Notes: generated from the sequence alone by a model not told the origin. A stretch of DNA of 64,000 bases from an alpha proteobacterium AAP38 (GCA_001296005.1 LJHR01000035.1:221214-285213); one strand, 5' to 3'; shown: positions 1-9,255, counted from the stretch's first letter. A program made the numbers and translations.

Positions 1-190
1 TGCAGAAGAACAGGGCCGCCAGGATGGCGGTGGTCCGGGTCAACAGGTTGGCGCTGCCGCGGGCGGTCATGAAACCACCCATGGTGCCGCCACCGACACC
101 CAGGCCGCCGCCTTCCGACTTCTGCACCAGAACCACGCCGATCAACGCCAGCGTGATCAGCAGATGCACGACCAGGACTACCTCTTGCAT
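1..190 (-). CDS. secG: Preprotein translocase subunit SecG (partial, 3' end outside window)
   Basis: This is the N-terminal 63 residues of SecG, the small two-helix subunit of the SecYEG translocon that aids protein export through the inner membrane. It begins at the ATG complementary to 188-190 with MQEVVLVVHLLITLALIGVVL, a first membrane helix, followed by the family's VLVQKSEGGGLG-type loop, a glycine-rich stretch (GVGGGTMGGFM) and the start of the second helix (LTRTTAILAALFF). The C-terminal tail lies beyond base 1. It is on the same strand as tpiA, which is upstream of it, an arrangement common in alphaproteobacteria. Confidence 0.93.
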   Translation of the reverse strand, partial: MQEVVLVVHLLITLALIGVVLVQKSEGGGLGVGGGTMGGFMTARGSANLLTRTTAILAALFFC

Positions 191-286
191 CCCAACAATC
201 CCTGCAACCAATTGGAACGGACCTTCGGGAACCCGCGGCCCTTGACCAGTAGCAAATGGCGCATCACGCGCCCAAACGCAAGGCCG

Positions 287-314
287 CCCGCTTCCCGTTT
301 CAGGGGGAAGCGGG
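287..314. terminator. Hairpin between tpiA and secG
   Basis: A perfect 10-bp inverted repeat (CCCGCTTCCC / GGGAAGCGGG) with an 8-nt loop lies 68 bp past the tpiA stop. There is no T-run on the minus strand, so it could be a weak terminator or an RNA-processing hairpin between tpiA and secG. Confidence 0.35.
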
Positions 315-381
315 AAGCACCCGCGTCATGTAACCGTCACGCTTATTAACCGGTCGTGCGGCTGGGCGCCATAGCGAAGTC

Positions 382-1137
382 TCAAGGGCAGGCTTGCGCG
401 ATGGCCCAGAAATCATCCGCCTTCAGGCTGGCACCCCCGACCAGGGCGCCATCAACATCGGCAAGCCTAAGGATTTCAGCGGCATTGGACGGCTTCACCG
501 AGCCGCCATACAGGATGCGGACCGCACCGGGATCGGTGACCAGACCCGACAGCTTTTCGCGGATCATGCCGTGCATGGCTGCAATGTCGGCCAGGGTCGG
601 GGTGCGTCCGGTGCCGATGGCCCAGACGGGCTCATAGGCGATGACGCTGTTGGACGCGGTCGCACCATCGGGAATCGAGCCTGTCAGTTGTTCGGCAACC
701 ACAGACTCCGCCTGACCTGCGTCACGCTGCGCCTCCGTCTCGCCCACACAGATGATGGCGGTCAGGCCGGCGCGCAGGGCGGCGGCGGCCTTCCCCTTGA
801 TGGTGGCGCTGCTCTCACCATGGTTGGTGCGGCGTTCGGAATGGCCGACAATGACAAAGGCCGCACCGGCATCGGCCAGCATTTCCGCCGCGATATCGCC
901 GGTATGGGCACCCTGAACCTGGGCATGGCAATCCTGCCCACCAACGGCAACGGCGCTGCCGCTAACGGCCTGTGACACAGGACTGATGATGGTGGCGGGC
1001 GGACAGACCAGAAGGTCGAATCGCGGATCGGCGGTGGGGCCGACGCGGGCAGCCAGATCGGCGGCCAGCGCAGCACCATCACTTTGCCGGCAATGCATTT
1101 TCCAATTGCCGGCGATCAGATAACGGCGAGCGGTCAT
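382..1137 (-). CDS. tpiA: Triosephosphate isomerase
   Basis: This enzyme interconverts dihydroxyacetone phosphate and glyceraldehyde-3-phosphate in the cytoplasm. The 251-residue length is normal. Catalytic residues are visible: Asn11 and Lys13 in GNWKMH, His99 in [10 protein letters not shown], and Glu169 in [11 protein letters not shown]. The phosphate-binding [11 protein letters not shown] loop is near the C terminus. I start at the ATG complementary to 1135-1137, which gives the canonical [13 protein letters not shown]. Longer frames upstream have no family similarity. The gene is divergent from ppiD and separated from it by about 280 bp. Confidence 0.97.
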   Translation of the reverse strand: MTARRYLIAGNWKMHCRQSDGAALAADLAARVGPTADPRFDLLVCPPATIISPVSQAVSGSAVAVGGQDCHAQVQGAHTGDIAAEMLADAGAAFVIVGHSERRTNHGESSATIKGKAAAALRAGLTAIICVGETEAQRDAGQAESVVAEQLTGSIPDGATASNSVIAYEPVWAIGTGRTPTLADIAAMHGMIREKLSGLVTDPGAVRILYGGSVKPSNAAEILRLADVDGALVGGASLKADDFWAIAQACP

Positions 1138-1418
1138 TTCATCCTCTACTCTTCTTTTCACGGGGCCTTGTCTGCCGGGTTGTCCCCGGTCCGCCGGCCT
1201 TATGTGTAAGGAAACATTATGCGGGCCTGCCCCCGCTGTCCAAAAGGTCAGCGTTGTCATGGGCCGATGCACAAGACATGGCCCCTGCCCGCCCCCCGGA
1301 CTTGCTCCCAGGGTGCCGCTTCCCTATGATGCCGCGCTTTCCGGGTTGTGGCCCGGCGGTGCCGTTCGCATTCCGGCGGGCGGCGCTGCACCAATTCGAT
1401 GGAACCGCAAGCGTCCCC
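1138..1418. promoter_or_regulatory. Divergent intergenic region tpiA / ppiD
   Basis: These 281 bp separate two divergent genes and must hold both promoters. I see no -35/-10 pair good enough to name and no strong palindrome. Open frames run through it upstream of ppiD, but they show no conserved features. Confidence 0.3.
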
Positions 1419-3311
1419 ATGCTCCAGATCATCCGCAGCACCGCCGGCTCCTGGGTCGTCAAGATCCTGTTCGTGGCCCTGATCATCAGCTTCGCTGTCT
1501 GGGGCATCGGTGATGTCACCAAGGGGGTGCAGACCGGCGTCGCCAAGGTCGGCGACCGCAGCATCACGCCCGTGGAACTGGATCAGGCCTACCGCGCCGA
1601 ATTCAACCGCATGAAGCAGATGGTCGGCCCGGAATTCACCGAGGAGCAGGCCCGTCAGTTCGGCCTGCGCGACCGCGCGCTGGAACAGTTGATCCAGAAG
1701 GAACTGCTGGCGCTGGCCGCCGAAGACCTTGGTCTGCGCATTGCAGATGACACCGTGCGCGCAGAAGTGCTGAAGGTTCCAGCTTTCAAGGACAGTTTCG
1801 GCAATTTCGACGCCAACCTGATGCGCGCCCTGTTGCAGCAGAACGGCTTGACGGAAGCAGGCTTTGTTGAGGATGTGCGGTCCGACATGGCCCGCAGCGA
1901 TCTGATCGGCGCCGTCACTGCTGGCGCCAGCGCCTCCAAGACGCTGGCCGAAGCGCTGTTCCGGTACCGTTTCGAAGGCCGCACCTTTGAGGCCGTGACC
2001 ATCCCGTTCAACGCCATGCCCGCCGCCCCGTCGCCCGATCAGGCGACGCTGGAAGCGTTCCACAAGGACAAAGCCGTACGCTATACCGCGCCCGAATACC
2101 GCACCTTGAACGTGGCACTGCTGGAAACAGCCGCCCTGACCAAGGATGTCGAGGTCACGGACGAGGCGCTGCGCGAATATTACGACGCCCATGCCGGTGA
2201 CTATATCACCCCGGAAAAGCGCTCCATTGCGCAGGCCGTGTTCCCCAGCAAGGAAGCCGCCGACAAGGCCCTGGCCGCTGTGAATGGTGGCAAGAAGATT
2301 GAGGACGTGGCCAAGGAAGCGGGCGTCGAGGCGGTGACCTTGGACGATGTCCAGAAGGATGGCCTGCCCGCCGAACTGTCCGAACCCGCCTTCGCCGCCG
2401 CATCGGGCACGTCGGGCGGCCCCGTGGAAAGCGCCTTCGGCTTTCACATCTTCACCGTCACCAAGGTTCAGGCTGGTGGTGAACGCAAGCTGGAAGAGGT
2501 GAAGGACGAGGTTGCACAGAAGGTCCGCCAGGACAAGGCCCTGGAAAAGCTGTTCGAGCTGTCGACCAAGCTGGAAGACGAGTTGGCCGGCGGCACGCCC
2601 CTGGCCGAGGCTGCCCAGACCGTGGGTGCGCGGATCGTGAAGCTGGAGAAGGTCGACAGCCGTGGCGCCAATGCCGCCGGCGTTGCCCAGGGTGCTGACC
2701 TGCCTGCTATCGACAAGATCATCGCCTCGGGCTTCACCGTCGCGTCCGGCCAGACCGGCAGCGTGGAAGAGGCCGGGTCCGACGCCTTCTTTGCGGTGCA
2801 GGCCGAAGCCGTGTTCCCCGCCGCCCTGAAGCCACTGGACGAGGTCAAGTCGCTTGTTCTGGGTGATTGGCAGGCCGAGCAGAAGCAGATTGCCGCCCGT
2901 AAGAAGGCCGAGGAAGTTGCGACCAAGCTGAAGGCCGGCACGCAGGCCAAGGAAGCCGCATCCGGCATCCCCAGTGCCCTGGTTCAGAATGTCGATCCGC
3001 TGATGCGCGCCGGCGCCCCCAGCGCCGTCGTGCCCGCCGCCGCCCAGCAGACGCTGTTCAGTGGTGCTGTCGGCGATGTCGCCACGGGTGAAAAGCCGAC
3101 GGGCGTGGTGGTGGTCAAGCTGACCGGCATCATCCCCGCCGACCCGGCCAACCCGATGGCAGCGGCACAGGTGACGCAGTTGGCCAATGCCACGGGCCAG
3201 GCCATACAGGATGAACTGGTTCTCCAGTACCTGGCGGCCCTGCGCGCCCATTATGGCGTGACCATCAACCAGACCCTGATCAACCAGCTTTACCGCACCA
3301 CGCAGGAGTAA
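1419..3311 (+). CDS. ppiD: PpiD-type membrane-anchored periplasmic folding factor (SurA_N/parvulin domains)
   Basis: The protein has 630 residues, typical for PpiD. The N terminus MLQIIRSTAGSWVVKILF starts a single membrane anchor (about residues 13-31). A SurA-like chaperone domain follows, with a degenerate parvulin segment in the middle (from about residue 240), and then a long alanine/lysine-rich periplasmic tail. In the family it helps newly exported proteins at the Sec translocon. I choose the ATG at 1419 because the anchor begins there. An in-frame upstream extension to 1254 is arginine/proline-rich and unlike the family. The stop is 5 bp before trpE, so the two genes are probably co-transcribed. 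Confidence 0.85.
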   Translation: MLQIIRSTAGSWVVKILFVALIISFAVWGIGDVTKGVQTGVAKVGDRSITPVELDQAYRAEFNRMKQMVGPEFTEEQARQFGLRDRALEQLIQKELLALAAEDLGLRIADDTVRAEVLKVPAFKDSFGNFDANLMRALLQQNGLTEAGFVEDVRSDMARSDLIGAVTAGASASKTLAEALFRYRFEGRTFEAVTIPFNAMPAAPSPDQATLEAFHKDKAVRYTAPEYRTLNVALLETAALTKDVEVTDEALREYYDAHAGDYITPEKRSIAQAVFPSKEAADKALAAVNGGKKIEDVAKEAGVEAVTLDDVQKDGLPAELSEPAFAAASGTSGGPVESAFGFHIFTVTKVQAGGERKLEEVKDEVAQKVRQDKALEKLFELSTKLEDELAGGTPLAEAAQTVGARIVKLEKVDSRGANAAGVAQGADLPAIDKIIASGFTVASGQTGSVEEAGSDAFFAVQAEAVFPAALKPLDEVKSLVLGDWQAEQKQIAARKKAEEVATKLKAGTQAKEAASGIPSALVQNVDPLMRAGAPSAVVPAAAQQTLFSGAVGDVATGEKPTGVVVVKLTGIIPADPANPMAAAQVTQLANATGQAIQDELVLQYLAALRAHYGVTINQTLINQLYRTTQE

Positions 3312-3316
3312 GTCCC

Positions 3317-4828
3317 GTGCGCACCCTTCCGGACGACAGCACCTTCATCCGCACCTATGACAGCGGAGCGGCGCAGGTGCTCTGGACCCGGCTGGTCAGC
3401 GATCTGGACACCCCCGTTTCCGCCATGCTGAAGCTGGTGCGCGGGCGTCCCAACGCTTTCCTGCTGGAATCGGTCACCGGTGGTTCGGTGCGCGGGCGTT
3501 ACTCCATCATCGGCCTGAAGCCCGACCTGATCTGGCGCTGCCGGGGCACGAGGGCGGAGATCAACCGCAACGCGGCGGTTGACCCCGACAGCTTCATCCC
3601 TTGCGCCGAAGACCCGTTGAAGGCCCTGACGGCGCTGCTGGACGAAAGCCGCATCGATCTGCCGGCGGAGCTGCCGCCCATGTCGGCGGGCCTGTTCGGT
3701 TATTTGGGCTATGACATGGTCCGGTTGATGGAGAAGCTGCCCGACAGCAACCCCAACAACCTGGATATCGAAGACAGCATCATGATCCGGCCGACCGTCA
3801 TGGCGGTTTTTGACGGGATCGAAAATGTCGTGACGGTCATCACGCCGGTCCGCCCGCAGGCCGGTGTGTCGGCGGATCAGGCGTTGGACGAGGCCAAAGC
3901 CCGGTTGGCGGAATCGGTAGCCGATCTGCAAGGACCGGTGCCCGCCGCCTATGAAACGACCCTGGACCTCACAGCCCTTCCGGCACCGGAGTCGAATACG
4001 GCGCGGCAGGAATATTATGGGATCGTGGAGAAGGCGAAGGAGTATATCCGCGCCGGCGACATCTTCCAGGTGGTGCCCAGCCAGCGTTTCTCGGTGCCCT
4101 TCACCCTGCCGCCCTTCGCGCTGTATCGCGCGCTGCGCCGCCTGAACCCATCGCCCTTCCTGTTCTTCCTGGATTTCGGCGGCCTGTCGGTTGTCGGGTC
4201 AAGCCCGGAAATCCTGGTGCGCCTGCGTGACGACACCGTCACCATCCGCCCCATCGCCGGCACACGCCGCCGTGGCAAGGATGCGGCGGAGGATAAGGAA
4301 CTGGCGGCAGACCTGCTGTCCGATCCAAAGGAACTGGCAGAGCATCTGATGCTGCTGGATCTGGGCCGCAATGATGTGGGCCGGGTATCGCGCACAGGAA
4401 CCGTTACGGTAACGGAAAAGTTCACGATCGAGTATTACTCCCACGTCATGCATATCGTTTCGAACGTGGAAGGAAAGCTGAACCCCAAGTTCACGCCAAT
4501 CGAGGCGCTGGTCGCCGGCTTCCCCGCCGGCACCGTATCGGGCGCGCCCAAGGTGCGGGCCATGGAGATCATTGACGAGTTGGAGAAGACAAGGCGCGGC
4601 ATCTATGGCGGCTGCATCGGCTATTTCGCGGCCAATGGCACGATGGATACCTGCATCGCCCTGCGCACCGCCGTCCTGAAGGATGGTGTCATGCATGTGC
4701 AGGCCGGTGGCGGTGTGGTCGCCGACAGCGATCCGGAAGCCGAGTATCAGGAGACCGTGAACAAGGCAAAGGCTCTGTTCAAGGCTGCTGAGGAGGCTGT
4801 CCGCTTCGCGCAGGAAAGCCGTGGCTGA
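3317..4828 (+). CDS. trpE: Anthranilate synthase component I
   Basis: This enzyme converts chorismate to anthranilate, the first step of tryptophan synthesis, using ammonia from the TrpG subunit. The 503-residue protein is not fused to a glutaminase domain. It shows the tryptophan feedback region (FLLESVTGG...GRYSIIG near residue 45) and chorismate-binding motifs: SQRFSVPF, GSSPEILVR, RPIAGTRRRG, LDLGRNDVGRV, FPAGTVSGAPKVRAMEII and RRGIYGGCIGYF. The start is GTG, with a CAGGAG Shine-Dalgarno overlapping the ppiD stop. The 5-bp gap leaves no room for a leader-peptide attenuator. trpG is not the next gene. The start of the following gene overlaps trpE by 8 bp. Confidence 0.96.
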   Translation: MRTLPDDSTFIRTYDSGAAQVLWTRLVSDLDTPVSAMLKLVRGRPNAFLLESVTGGSVRGRYSIIGLKPDLIWRCRGTRAEINRNAAVDPDSFIPCAEDPLKALTALLDESRIDLPAELPPMSAGLFGYLGYDMVRLMEKLPDSNPNNLDIEDSIMIRPTVMAVFDGIENVVTVITPVRPQAGVSADQALDEAKARLAESVADLQGPVPAAYETTLDLTALPAPESNTARQEYYGIVEKAKEYIRAGDIFQVVPSQRFSVPFTLPPFALYRALRRLNPSPFLFFLDFGGLSVVGSSPEILVRLRDDTVTIRPIAGTRRRGKDAAEDKELAADLLSDPKELAEHLMLLDLGRNDVGRVSRTGTVTVTEKFTIEYYSHVMHIVSNVEGKLNPKFTPIEALVAGFPAGTVSGAPKVRAMEIIDELEKTRRGIYGGCIGYFAANGTMDTCIALRTAVLKDGVMHVQAGGGVVADSDPEAEYQETVNKAKALFKAAEEAVRFAQESRG

Positions 4829-5798
4829 CGATTGGAGCCTTGCCGCCGCCGTGCCGGATCGTTTGATCCTGGCCACGGCGGCGGCACTGGCCCCTGCGCT
4901 GGCCCCGTTGCTGCCGGGTGCCACGATTGTCACCAGCCTTGAGCAACTGCAAACAGAGCTGGTCCGGCACCATGGATTTAGCGTCCGGTTGGTGAGTGTC
5001 GGTTTCGCCAAACGGGTACCCGCATCGCTGCTGTCAGCATGCCGCGCGGGGGCCGTGAATTTCCATGCAGCCCCACCCGACTATCCCGGTTCGGCGGCAA
5101 ACCATCTGGCACTTTATGAGGGTGCGGGGCGTTTCGGCGTCACTGCCCATGTCATGGTACCGGCCTTGGATGCCGGCCCCATATTGGCCTTTGAGGCATT
5201 TCCCATCCCCGCCGTCATCGGCCATCGCAGCCTGGATGAGTTGACATGGCCAGCCTTGCTGCGGCTGGTGCAGCGCCTTGGCCCCTGCCTGCGGAGTACG
5301 GCACCCTGGCCGCCGGCACCGGGCCTTTCCTGGCGCGGGACGGCCCGAACCCGGGCCAGCGTGCTGGCCCTGGCCCGGGTCACAGCGGTAATGGACGCAG
5401 AGGAACGACAGCGCCGCTGGCGGGCCTTTCATGAAGGGCCGGACAGTATCCTGACCTTCGAACAGGATGATGGCGACCTCATCTACAAACCCGGCGGGCG
5501 AATCCGCGGATGGGTTGATGGTATCGTCAATGATGCCATCCATGGCTGGGCCTATGATCCGGGCCGAGGTCCTGTCATCCTCCGGGTGGAAGTGGATGGT
5601 CGGCCCTTGGGTGATCTGCCGGCCAATGGCTTTCGCGGCGACGTGGCCGCCGCCGGCCATGGCGATGGGTATTGCGGCTTCAGCATCCCCCTGGCGGCCT
5701 TTCCCAAAGATGCCACCCGTATCGAATTCCTGCTGCCCTCCGATGAATGGTGCCGGCTGCCGGGTAGTCCGGTGATGCTTATTCCACCCGGCGCTTGA
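4821..5798 (+). CDS. Formyltransferase-like protein with C-terminal GWAxDP-type domain
   Basis: Residues about 60-125 match the catalytic core of the methionyl-tRNA/sugar formyltransferase fold: an N-x-H motif (AVNFHAAPPDYPGSAAN), a tyrosine-glycine turn (LYEGAGRFGVTAHVM) and the catalytic aspartate in LDAGPIL. The family's Asn-His-Asp triad is therefore present. The C-terminal part (about 225-325) carries GWVDGIVNDAIHGWAYDP...VDG...GDGYCGF, a short beta-domain that I recall beside glycosyltransferases in other alphaproteobacteria. The GTG start lies inside the end of trpE (8-bp overlap), so translation is probably coupled. The substrate is unknown; a nucleotide-sugar or amine formylation role is a guess. 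It occupies the place where trpG might be expected. Confidence 0.6.
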   Translation: MADDWSLAAAVPDRLILATAAALAPALAPLLPGATIVTSLEQLQTELVRHHGFSVRLVSVGFAKRVPASLLSACRAGAVNFHAAPPDYPGSAANHLALYEGAGRFGVTAHVMVPALDAGPILAFEAFPIPAVIGHRSLDELTWPALLRLVQRLGPCLRSTAPWPPAPGLSWRGTARTRASVLALARVTAVMDAEERQRRWRAFHEGPDSILTFEQDDGDLIYKPGGRIRGWVDGIVNDAIHGWAYDPGRGPVILRVEVDGRPLGDLPANGFRGDVAAAGHGDGYCGFSIPLAAFPKDATRIEFLLPSDEWCRLPGSPVMLIPPGA

Positions 5799-5967
5799 AG
5801 CCAGCCATCATCCGACAATGGCGACATGGTCAGGCGGGATGACATTGGTGCCAAGTTCCGGGTGGAGCGTTGCATCCACGAATATTCCAAATCCGCAGTC
5901 GAAACTGTAAACTTACAGAATCTGACCCAGTTTCTCTTTTCATAGGCGGCGTTGCGTGCTTTCGCGG

Positions 5968-6783
5968 ATGAACAGGATGCTGGCTTTGGCCCTGGCCATC
6001 GCCTGCTGGATCGGGTCCGCCGCCGCTGCGGACCCGACGATCCTGCGCATGGCAGAAAGCCGCGAAGGCAGCCACCTGTTCTTCCATGATGTGCTGAAGG
6101 CCGCATTTCAGGCCGAGAATTACCCCATCGAATTGCAAGGCATCGCCGGACCGGGCAAGGAACGGTACAAGATGATGCTGCGTAACGGTGATCTGGACGT
6201 TATGTGGATGGTGCGGGGGGCGGAGCGCGACCGGCAGTATGTACCCGTCGATTTCCCCCTGACCGGTGGCCTGATCGGGCAGCGTGTCCTGCTGATCAGA
6301 CCGGAAGACCAGGCAGCCTTTGATCAAATCCGCCGGCTGGAGGATTTCGCACGATTAGGTCTGGTCGCCGGAATGGGCAAAGATTGGCTGGATGTCGATA
6401 TCTGGCGCCAGAATAGCCTTCCTGTGTCCGGTGACATTACGGATTGGCGGCTTCTGTTCAAGATGCTGGCGGCAGGCAACCGCGCCATTGATTATATGCC
6501 GCGCGGCGTATCGGAAGTGATGGCCGATGCCCAGGCCCATCCCGAACTGGTGATCGAAAAGAGATTGCTGCTGCGTTACCGGCGCGACAGCATCTTTTAT
6601 CTGGCCCCGCCGGTTGCCCATCTGGCACCCGTGCTGCTGCGCGGCCTGCGGAAGGTCCGTGACAATGGGACGTATGATAGGCTGGTGCAAAAGCATTACG
6701 GGCACCTGAAGACCGAACTTGCCCTGGACCAGCGTCTCATCCTTGATCTGGTCGATCAGGATGACCGCGCGGCAATCCGGTGA
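5968..6783 (+). CDS. Periplasmic substrate-binding-like protein (copy 1)
   Basis: The protein has about 271 residues and a clear signal peptide (MNRMLALALAIACWIGSAAAA). The mature part resembles family 3 solute-binding proteins: an early REGSHLFFHDVLKAAF segment, then LRNGDLDVMW, DFPLTGGL and IGQRVLLIRPEDQAAF, and a C-terminal LRGLRKVRDNGTYDRL helix. No ABC permease or ATPase is nearby. I prefer the ATG at 5968 because it starts the signal peptide; a GTG 12 bp upstream is in frame. The gene that follows overlaps its stop and is a paralogue. The ligand is unknown. Confidence 0.65.
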   Translation: MNRMLALALAIACWIGSAAAADPTILRMAESREGSHLFFHDVLKAAFQAENYPIELQGIAGPGKERYKMMLRNGDLDVMWMVRGAERDRQYVPVDFPLTGGLIGQRVLLIRPEDQAAFDQIRRLEDFARLGLVAGMGKDWLDVDIWRQNSLPVSGDITDWRLLFKMLAAGNRAIDYMPRGVSEVMADAQAHPELVIEKRLLLRYRRDSIFYLAPPVAHLAPVLLRGLRKVRDNGTYDRLVQKHYGHLKTELALDQRLILDLVDQDDRAAIR

Positions 6784-7646
6784 CCGGAGCGATGGTATTG
6801 ACGATCCCCTCCTCCCGTCCGCGATCTGGAACAAAGACCATATGGTCGGGGCTGGCCCTTCTCGCTGTGGCGATGCTTTTCGCGATCCTGACCGCACAGG
6901 CGGCACCAACACGCATCACCGCACCGCAGAGCCTGAACGGCACCCATGTCTATTTCCATGAGGTCCTGACCCGTGCGTTCGCGGCGGTCGGGCACGAGGT
7001 GGAAATCGAGGGCATCGCCGATCCTGCGCGCCCGCGTATGAAGAAAATGCTGAAAAGCGGTGAACTGACCATCATGTGGCTGATTCAAAGCCCGCAGAAT
7101 GATCAGGATTTCGTTTCAGTCGATTTTCCCCTGGTGGACGGTCTGGCCTCGCGGCGTATCCTGTTGATCCGGCCACAGGATCAGGCCCGGTTTGATGGGA
7201 TCAAGAGCCTGGAAGACCTGCGCCGCTCCGGTCTTGTTGCCGGTATGGGGCCGGACTGGGTGGACTTGGCGCTATGGCATGCCAACAGCCTGCCCACCAA
7301 CACACCCGTGTCGGACCCTCGCCGTCTTTATGACATGCTGCGGGTCGGGAACCGGGGCGTGGACTATATCCCGCGTGCGGCCATGGGCATCCTGGCCGAC
7401 GCGTCTGTCAATCCCGGCCTTGTCCCCGAACAGCGCCTGCTGCTGCGGTACGAACGCGAGGGCCGATTCTACCTCTCGCCCCAGGCCGCCGATCTGCGGC
7501 CTGCCCTGGAAAAGGGGTTACGGATTTTGCGCGACAACGGAACATTGACGCGACTGAAGGAGAAGCATTTCGGCTCCATCAGCCGCACTTTGCAACTGGA
7601 CCGGCGCCTTGTCCTCTCCCTGCGGGATGATGAAAAACTGAATTGA
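6780..7646 (+). CDS. Periplasmic substrate-binding-like protein (copy 2)
   Basis: This 288-residue protein is a paralogue of the preceding gene along its whole length. It shares the HVYFHEVLTRAF segment, KSGELTIMWLI, DFPLVDGLASRRILLIRPQDQARFD, VAGMGPDWVDLALWHANSLP and the final LRILRDNGTLTRLKEKHFG. Its hydrophobic export segment is at about residues 22-41. The GTG start overlaps the upstream stop (GTGA), so the pair is coupled; an ATG at 6792 is an alternative. Neither gene has adjacent transporter components, so both may feed a sensor or a distant permease. Confidence 0.65.
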   Translation: MTGAMVLTIPSSRPRSGTKTIWSGLALLAVAMLFAILTAQAAPTRITAPQSLNGTHVYFHEVLTRAFAAVGHEVEIEGIADPARPRMKKMLKSGELTIMWLIQSPQNDQDFVSVDFPLVDGLASRRILLIRPQDQARFDGIKSLEDLRRSGLVAGMGPDWVDLALWHANSLPTNTPVSDPRRLYDMLRVGNRGVDYIPRAAMGILADASVNPGLVPEQRLLLRYEREGRFYLSPQAADLRPALEKGLRILRDNGTLTRLKEKHFGSISRTLQLDRRLVLSLRDDEKLN

Positions 7647-7656
7647 CGGTGCTTTA

Positions 7657-8502
7657 TCAAACCGCCGCAGGCAGACTTTGGCCCAGCCGCCCGCCAATCC
7701 GCACGGGTTCGGCACGCTTGGCAAGGCCGGTACGGTCATCGGTCTCCACGAACACGCCACAGACGCTGACGGTTGCGTCGTTTTCACCCGGCGAATAGCG
7801 TTCGCCCGGCGTCTTGCGCAGCATCTTGTGGATGGCGGCATCCTTCTTCATGCCGATGACGGTGTCATAGTCACCGCACATGCCGGCATCGGTCTGATAG
7901 GCCGTACCGCCGTTCAGGATCTGTAGATCGGCGGTGGGGACATGGCAATGCGTGCCGACCACCAAACTGACGCGGCCATCCAGGACATGGCCCATGATCA
8001 TCTTCTCGCTGCTGGCCTCGGCATGCATGTCCATGATGATGGCATCCACACCCGCCGGCCCCATGCGGGCACCGCCCAGGCGGTGGATATTCAGCACCTT
8101 CTCCACCGGCGGGAACGGGTCATCCAGCGGGTCCATGAAGACGCGGCCCATGGCATTGATCACCATCACTTTATGCCGCCCGTTCTTGGTCGGCAGGATG
8201 GTGAAGCCGCGACCCGGCGTGCCGTCCGGGTAGTTGATGGGGCGCACCAGTTGCGGAAGGCGGCCAATCTGGCCCAGCAATTCCTTCTGATCCCAGGCAT
8301 GGTTGCCAAGGGTCACGCAATCCACCCCGGCATCGAACAGTTCCTGCGCGATCTTTTCGGTGATGCCGAAGCCGCCGGCGGCGTTTTCCCCGTTCACGAC
8401 GATAAAGTCGGGCTTCAGCCTGGCCTTCAGGTCCGGCAGATGGCGCAACACGCCCTCCCGCCCGCTGCGCCCCACAATATCGCCCAGGAAAAGCAACCGC
8501 AT
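7657..8502 (-). CDS. YmdB-family (TIGR00282) metallophosphoesterase
   Basis: A cytoplasmic calcineurin-like phosphoesterase of 281 residues. Metal-binding motifs are complete: MRLLFLGDIVGRSGRE at the start, DFIVVNGENAAGGFGI, VDCVTLGNHAWDQKE, VIMDMHAEASSEK and VVGTHCHVPTAD. Characterised relatives (Bacillus YmdB, Deinococcus) hydrolyse 2',3'-cyclic nucleotides, but the physiological role in proteobacteria is not settled. It is downstream of fau on the same strand with an 18-bp gap, so co-transcription with the zapA-6S-fau block is likely. Confidence 0.88.
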   Translation of the reverse strand: MRLLFLGDIVGRSGREGVLRHLPDLKARLKPDFIVVNGENAAGGFGITEKIAQELFDAGVDCVTLGNHAWDQKELLGQIGRLPQLVRPINYPDGTPGRGFTILPTKNGRHKVMVINAMGRVFMDPLDDPFPPVEKVLNIHRLGGARMGPAGVDAIIMDMHAEASSEKMIMGHVLDGRVSLVVGTHCHVPTADLQILNGGTAYQTDAGMCGDYDTVIGMKKDAAIHKMLRKTPGERYSPGENDATVSVCGVFVETDDRTGLAKRAEPVRIGGRLGQSLPAAV

Positions 8503-8519
8503 CTGATACCCCGAAGAAT

Positions 8520-9119
8520 TTACGCCGGGCGCCAGGCGCCCTGTTCCGTGACGATCCAGTCAAGCTTTTGATCGTAGGCGTCGATGGGCAGCTTATCCAC
8601 CCCCTGCCCCGCATAGCCGATGCCCACGGCGATGGTCGGCGCTTCTGCCCGCAGCACTTCCAGCGTGCGGTCATAGAAGCCGCCGCCATAGCCCAGACGA
8701 TAACCCGCCCGGTCAAAGGCCAGCAGCGGCACCAGCACAATGTCGGGCTGTGCCAGCGGCGCATCGCCCATCGGTTCCATGATGCGGAAGGCACCGGGCA
8801 CCAGCGGATGGCCGGGCCGCCACAGCCGGAAGACCAGCGGCCAGGCGCGGCCCATCACCACAGGCAAGGCGGTAGTATGGCCGGCGGCGGCAAGTCCCGA
8901 CAGGCCGGGCAACACATCCACCTCATCCCCCTTGGGATGATAGCCCGCAATGGTCAGGGGACCGGGGCGCAGGCCCGGCAGCAGCGGCAGGAGATGGGTG
9001 GCGATGGCAGCCGCCGCAGCGGTACCAGCCGCCGCATGGGCGCGGGCGCGGGCTTCACGCGCCTGGACGCGGGCGGCCTGCTTGGCCTGGGCGATTGGAT
9101 CGACGTCCAGGTCTGGCAT
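8520..9119 (-). CDS. fau: 5-formyltetrahydrofolate cyclo-ligase
   Basis: This enzyme converts 5-formyl-THF to 5,10-methenyl-THF with ATP, recycling a storage folate. It has 199 residues, normal for the family. Motifs seen are ARAHAAAG and YHPKGDEVDVLP near the N-terminal third, RLWRPGHPLVPG, PDIVLVPLLAFDRAGYRLGYGGGFYDRTL (the ATP/folate loop) and GIGYAGQ. I start at the ATG complementary to 9117-9119. The open frame extends to 9344, but that part overlaps the probable 6S RNA and is not protein-like. Linkage of fau to 6S RNA is conserved widely in proteobacteria. Confidence 0.93.
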   Translation of the reverse strand: MPDLDVDPIAQAKQAARVQAREARARAHAAAGTAAAAAIATHLLPLLPGLRPGPLTIAGYHPKGDEVDVLPGLSGLAAAGHTTALPVVMGRAWPLVFRLWRPGHPLVPGAFRIMEPMGDAPLAQPDIVLVPLLAFDRAGYRLGYGGGFYDRTLEVLRAEAPTIAVGIGYAGQGVDKLPIDAYDQKLDWIVTEQGAWRPA

Positions 9120-9255
9120 CGTAAAACCGGCGATCTGGTGGAAAACAATACCATCGGTCGGATGTCGACCGATAATACGGCGGCGACTGCCGCCCCGCGG
9201 CCCGTGCCGCGTAAGCCCAAGCCGCCGGATGGCGGCGCCCGGCGCGTGAGGGAAC

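Noticed and set aside
1257..3251. Very long open frame antisense to ppiD (about 660 codons); similar ones lie opposite tkt, topA, parC and both M13 genes
   Set aside because: In high-GC genes the opposite strand often lacks stops. These frames have no recognisable domains and low-complexity Gly/His/Gln-rich translations.
3300..3320. trp leader attenuator before trpE
   Set aside because: Only 5 bp separate ppiD from trpE, so no leader peptide or alternative hairpins are possible there.
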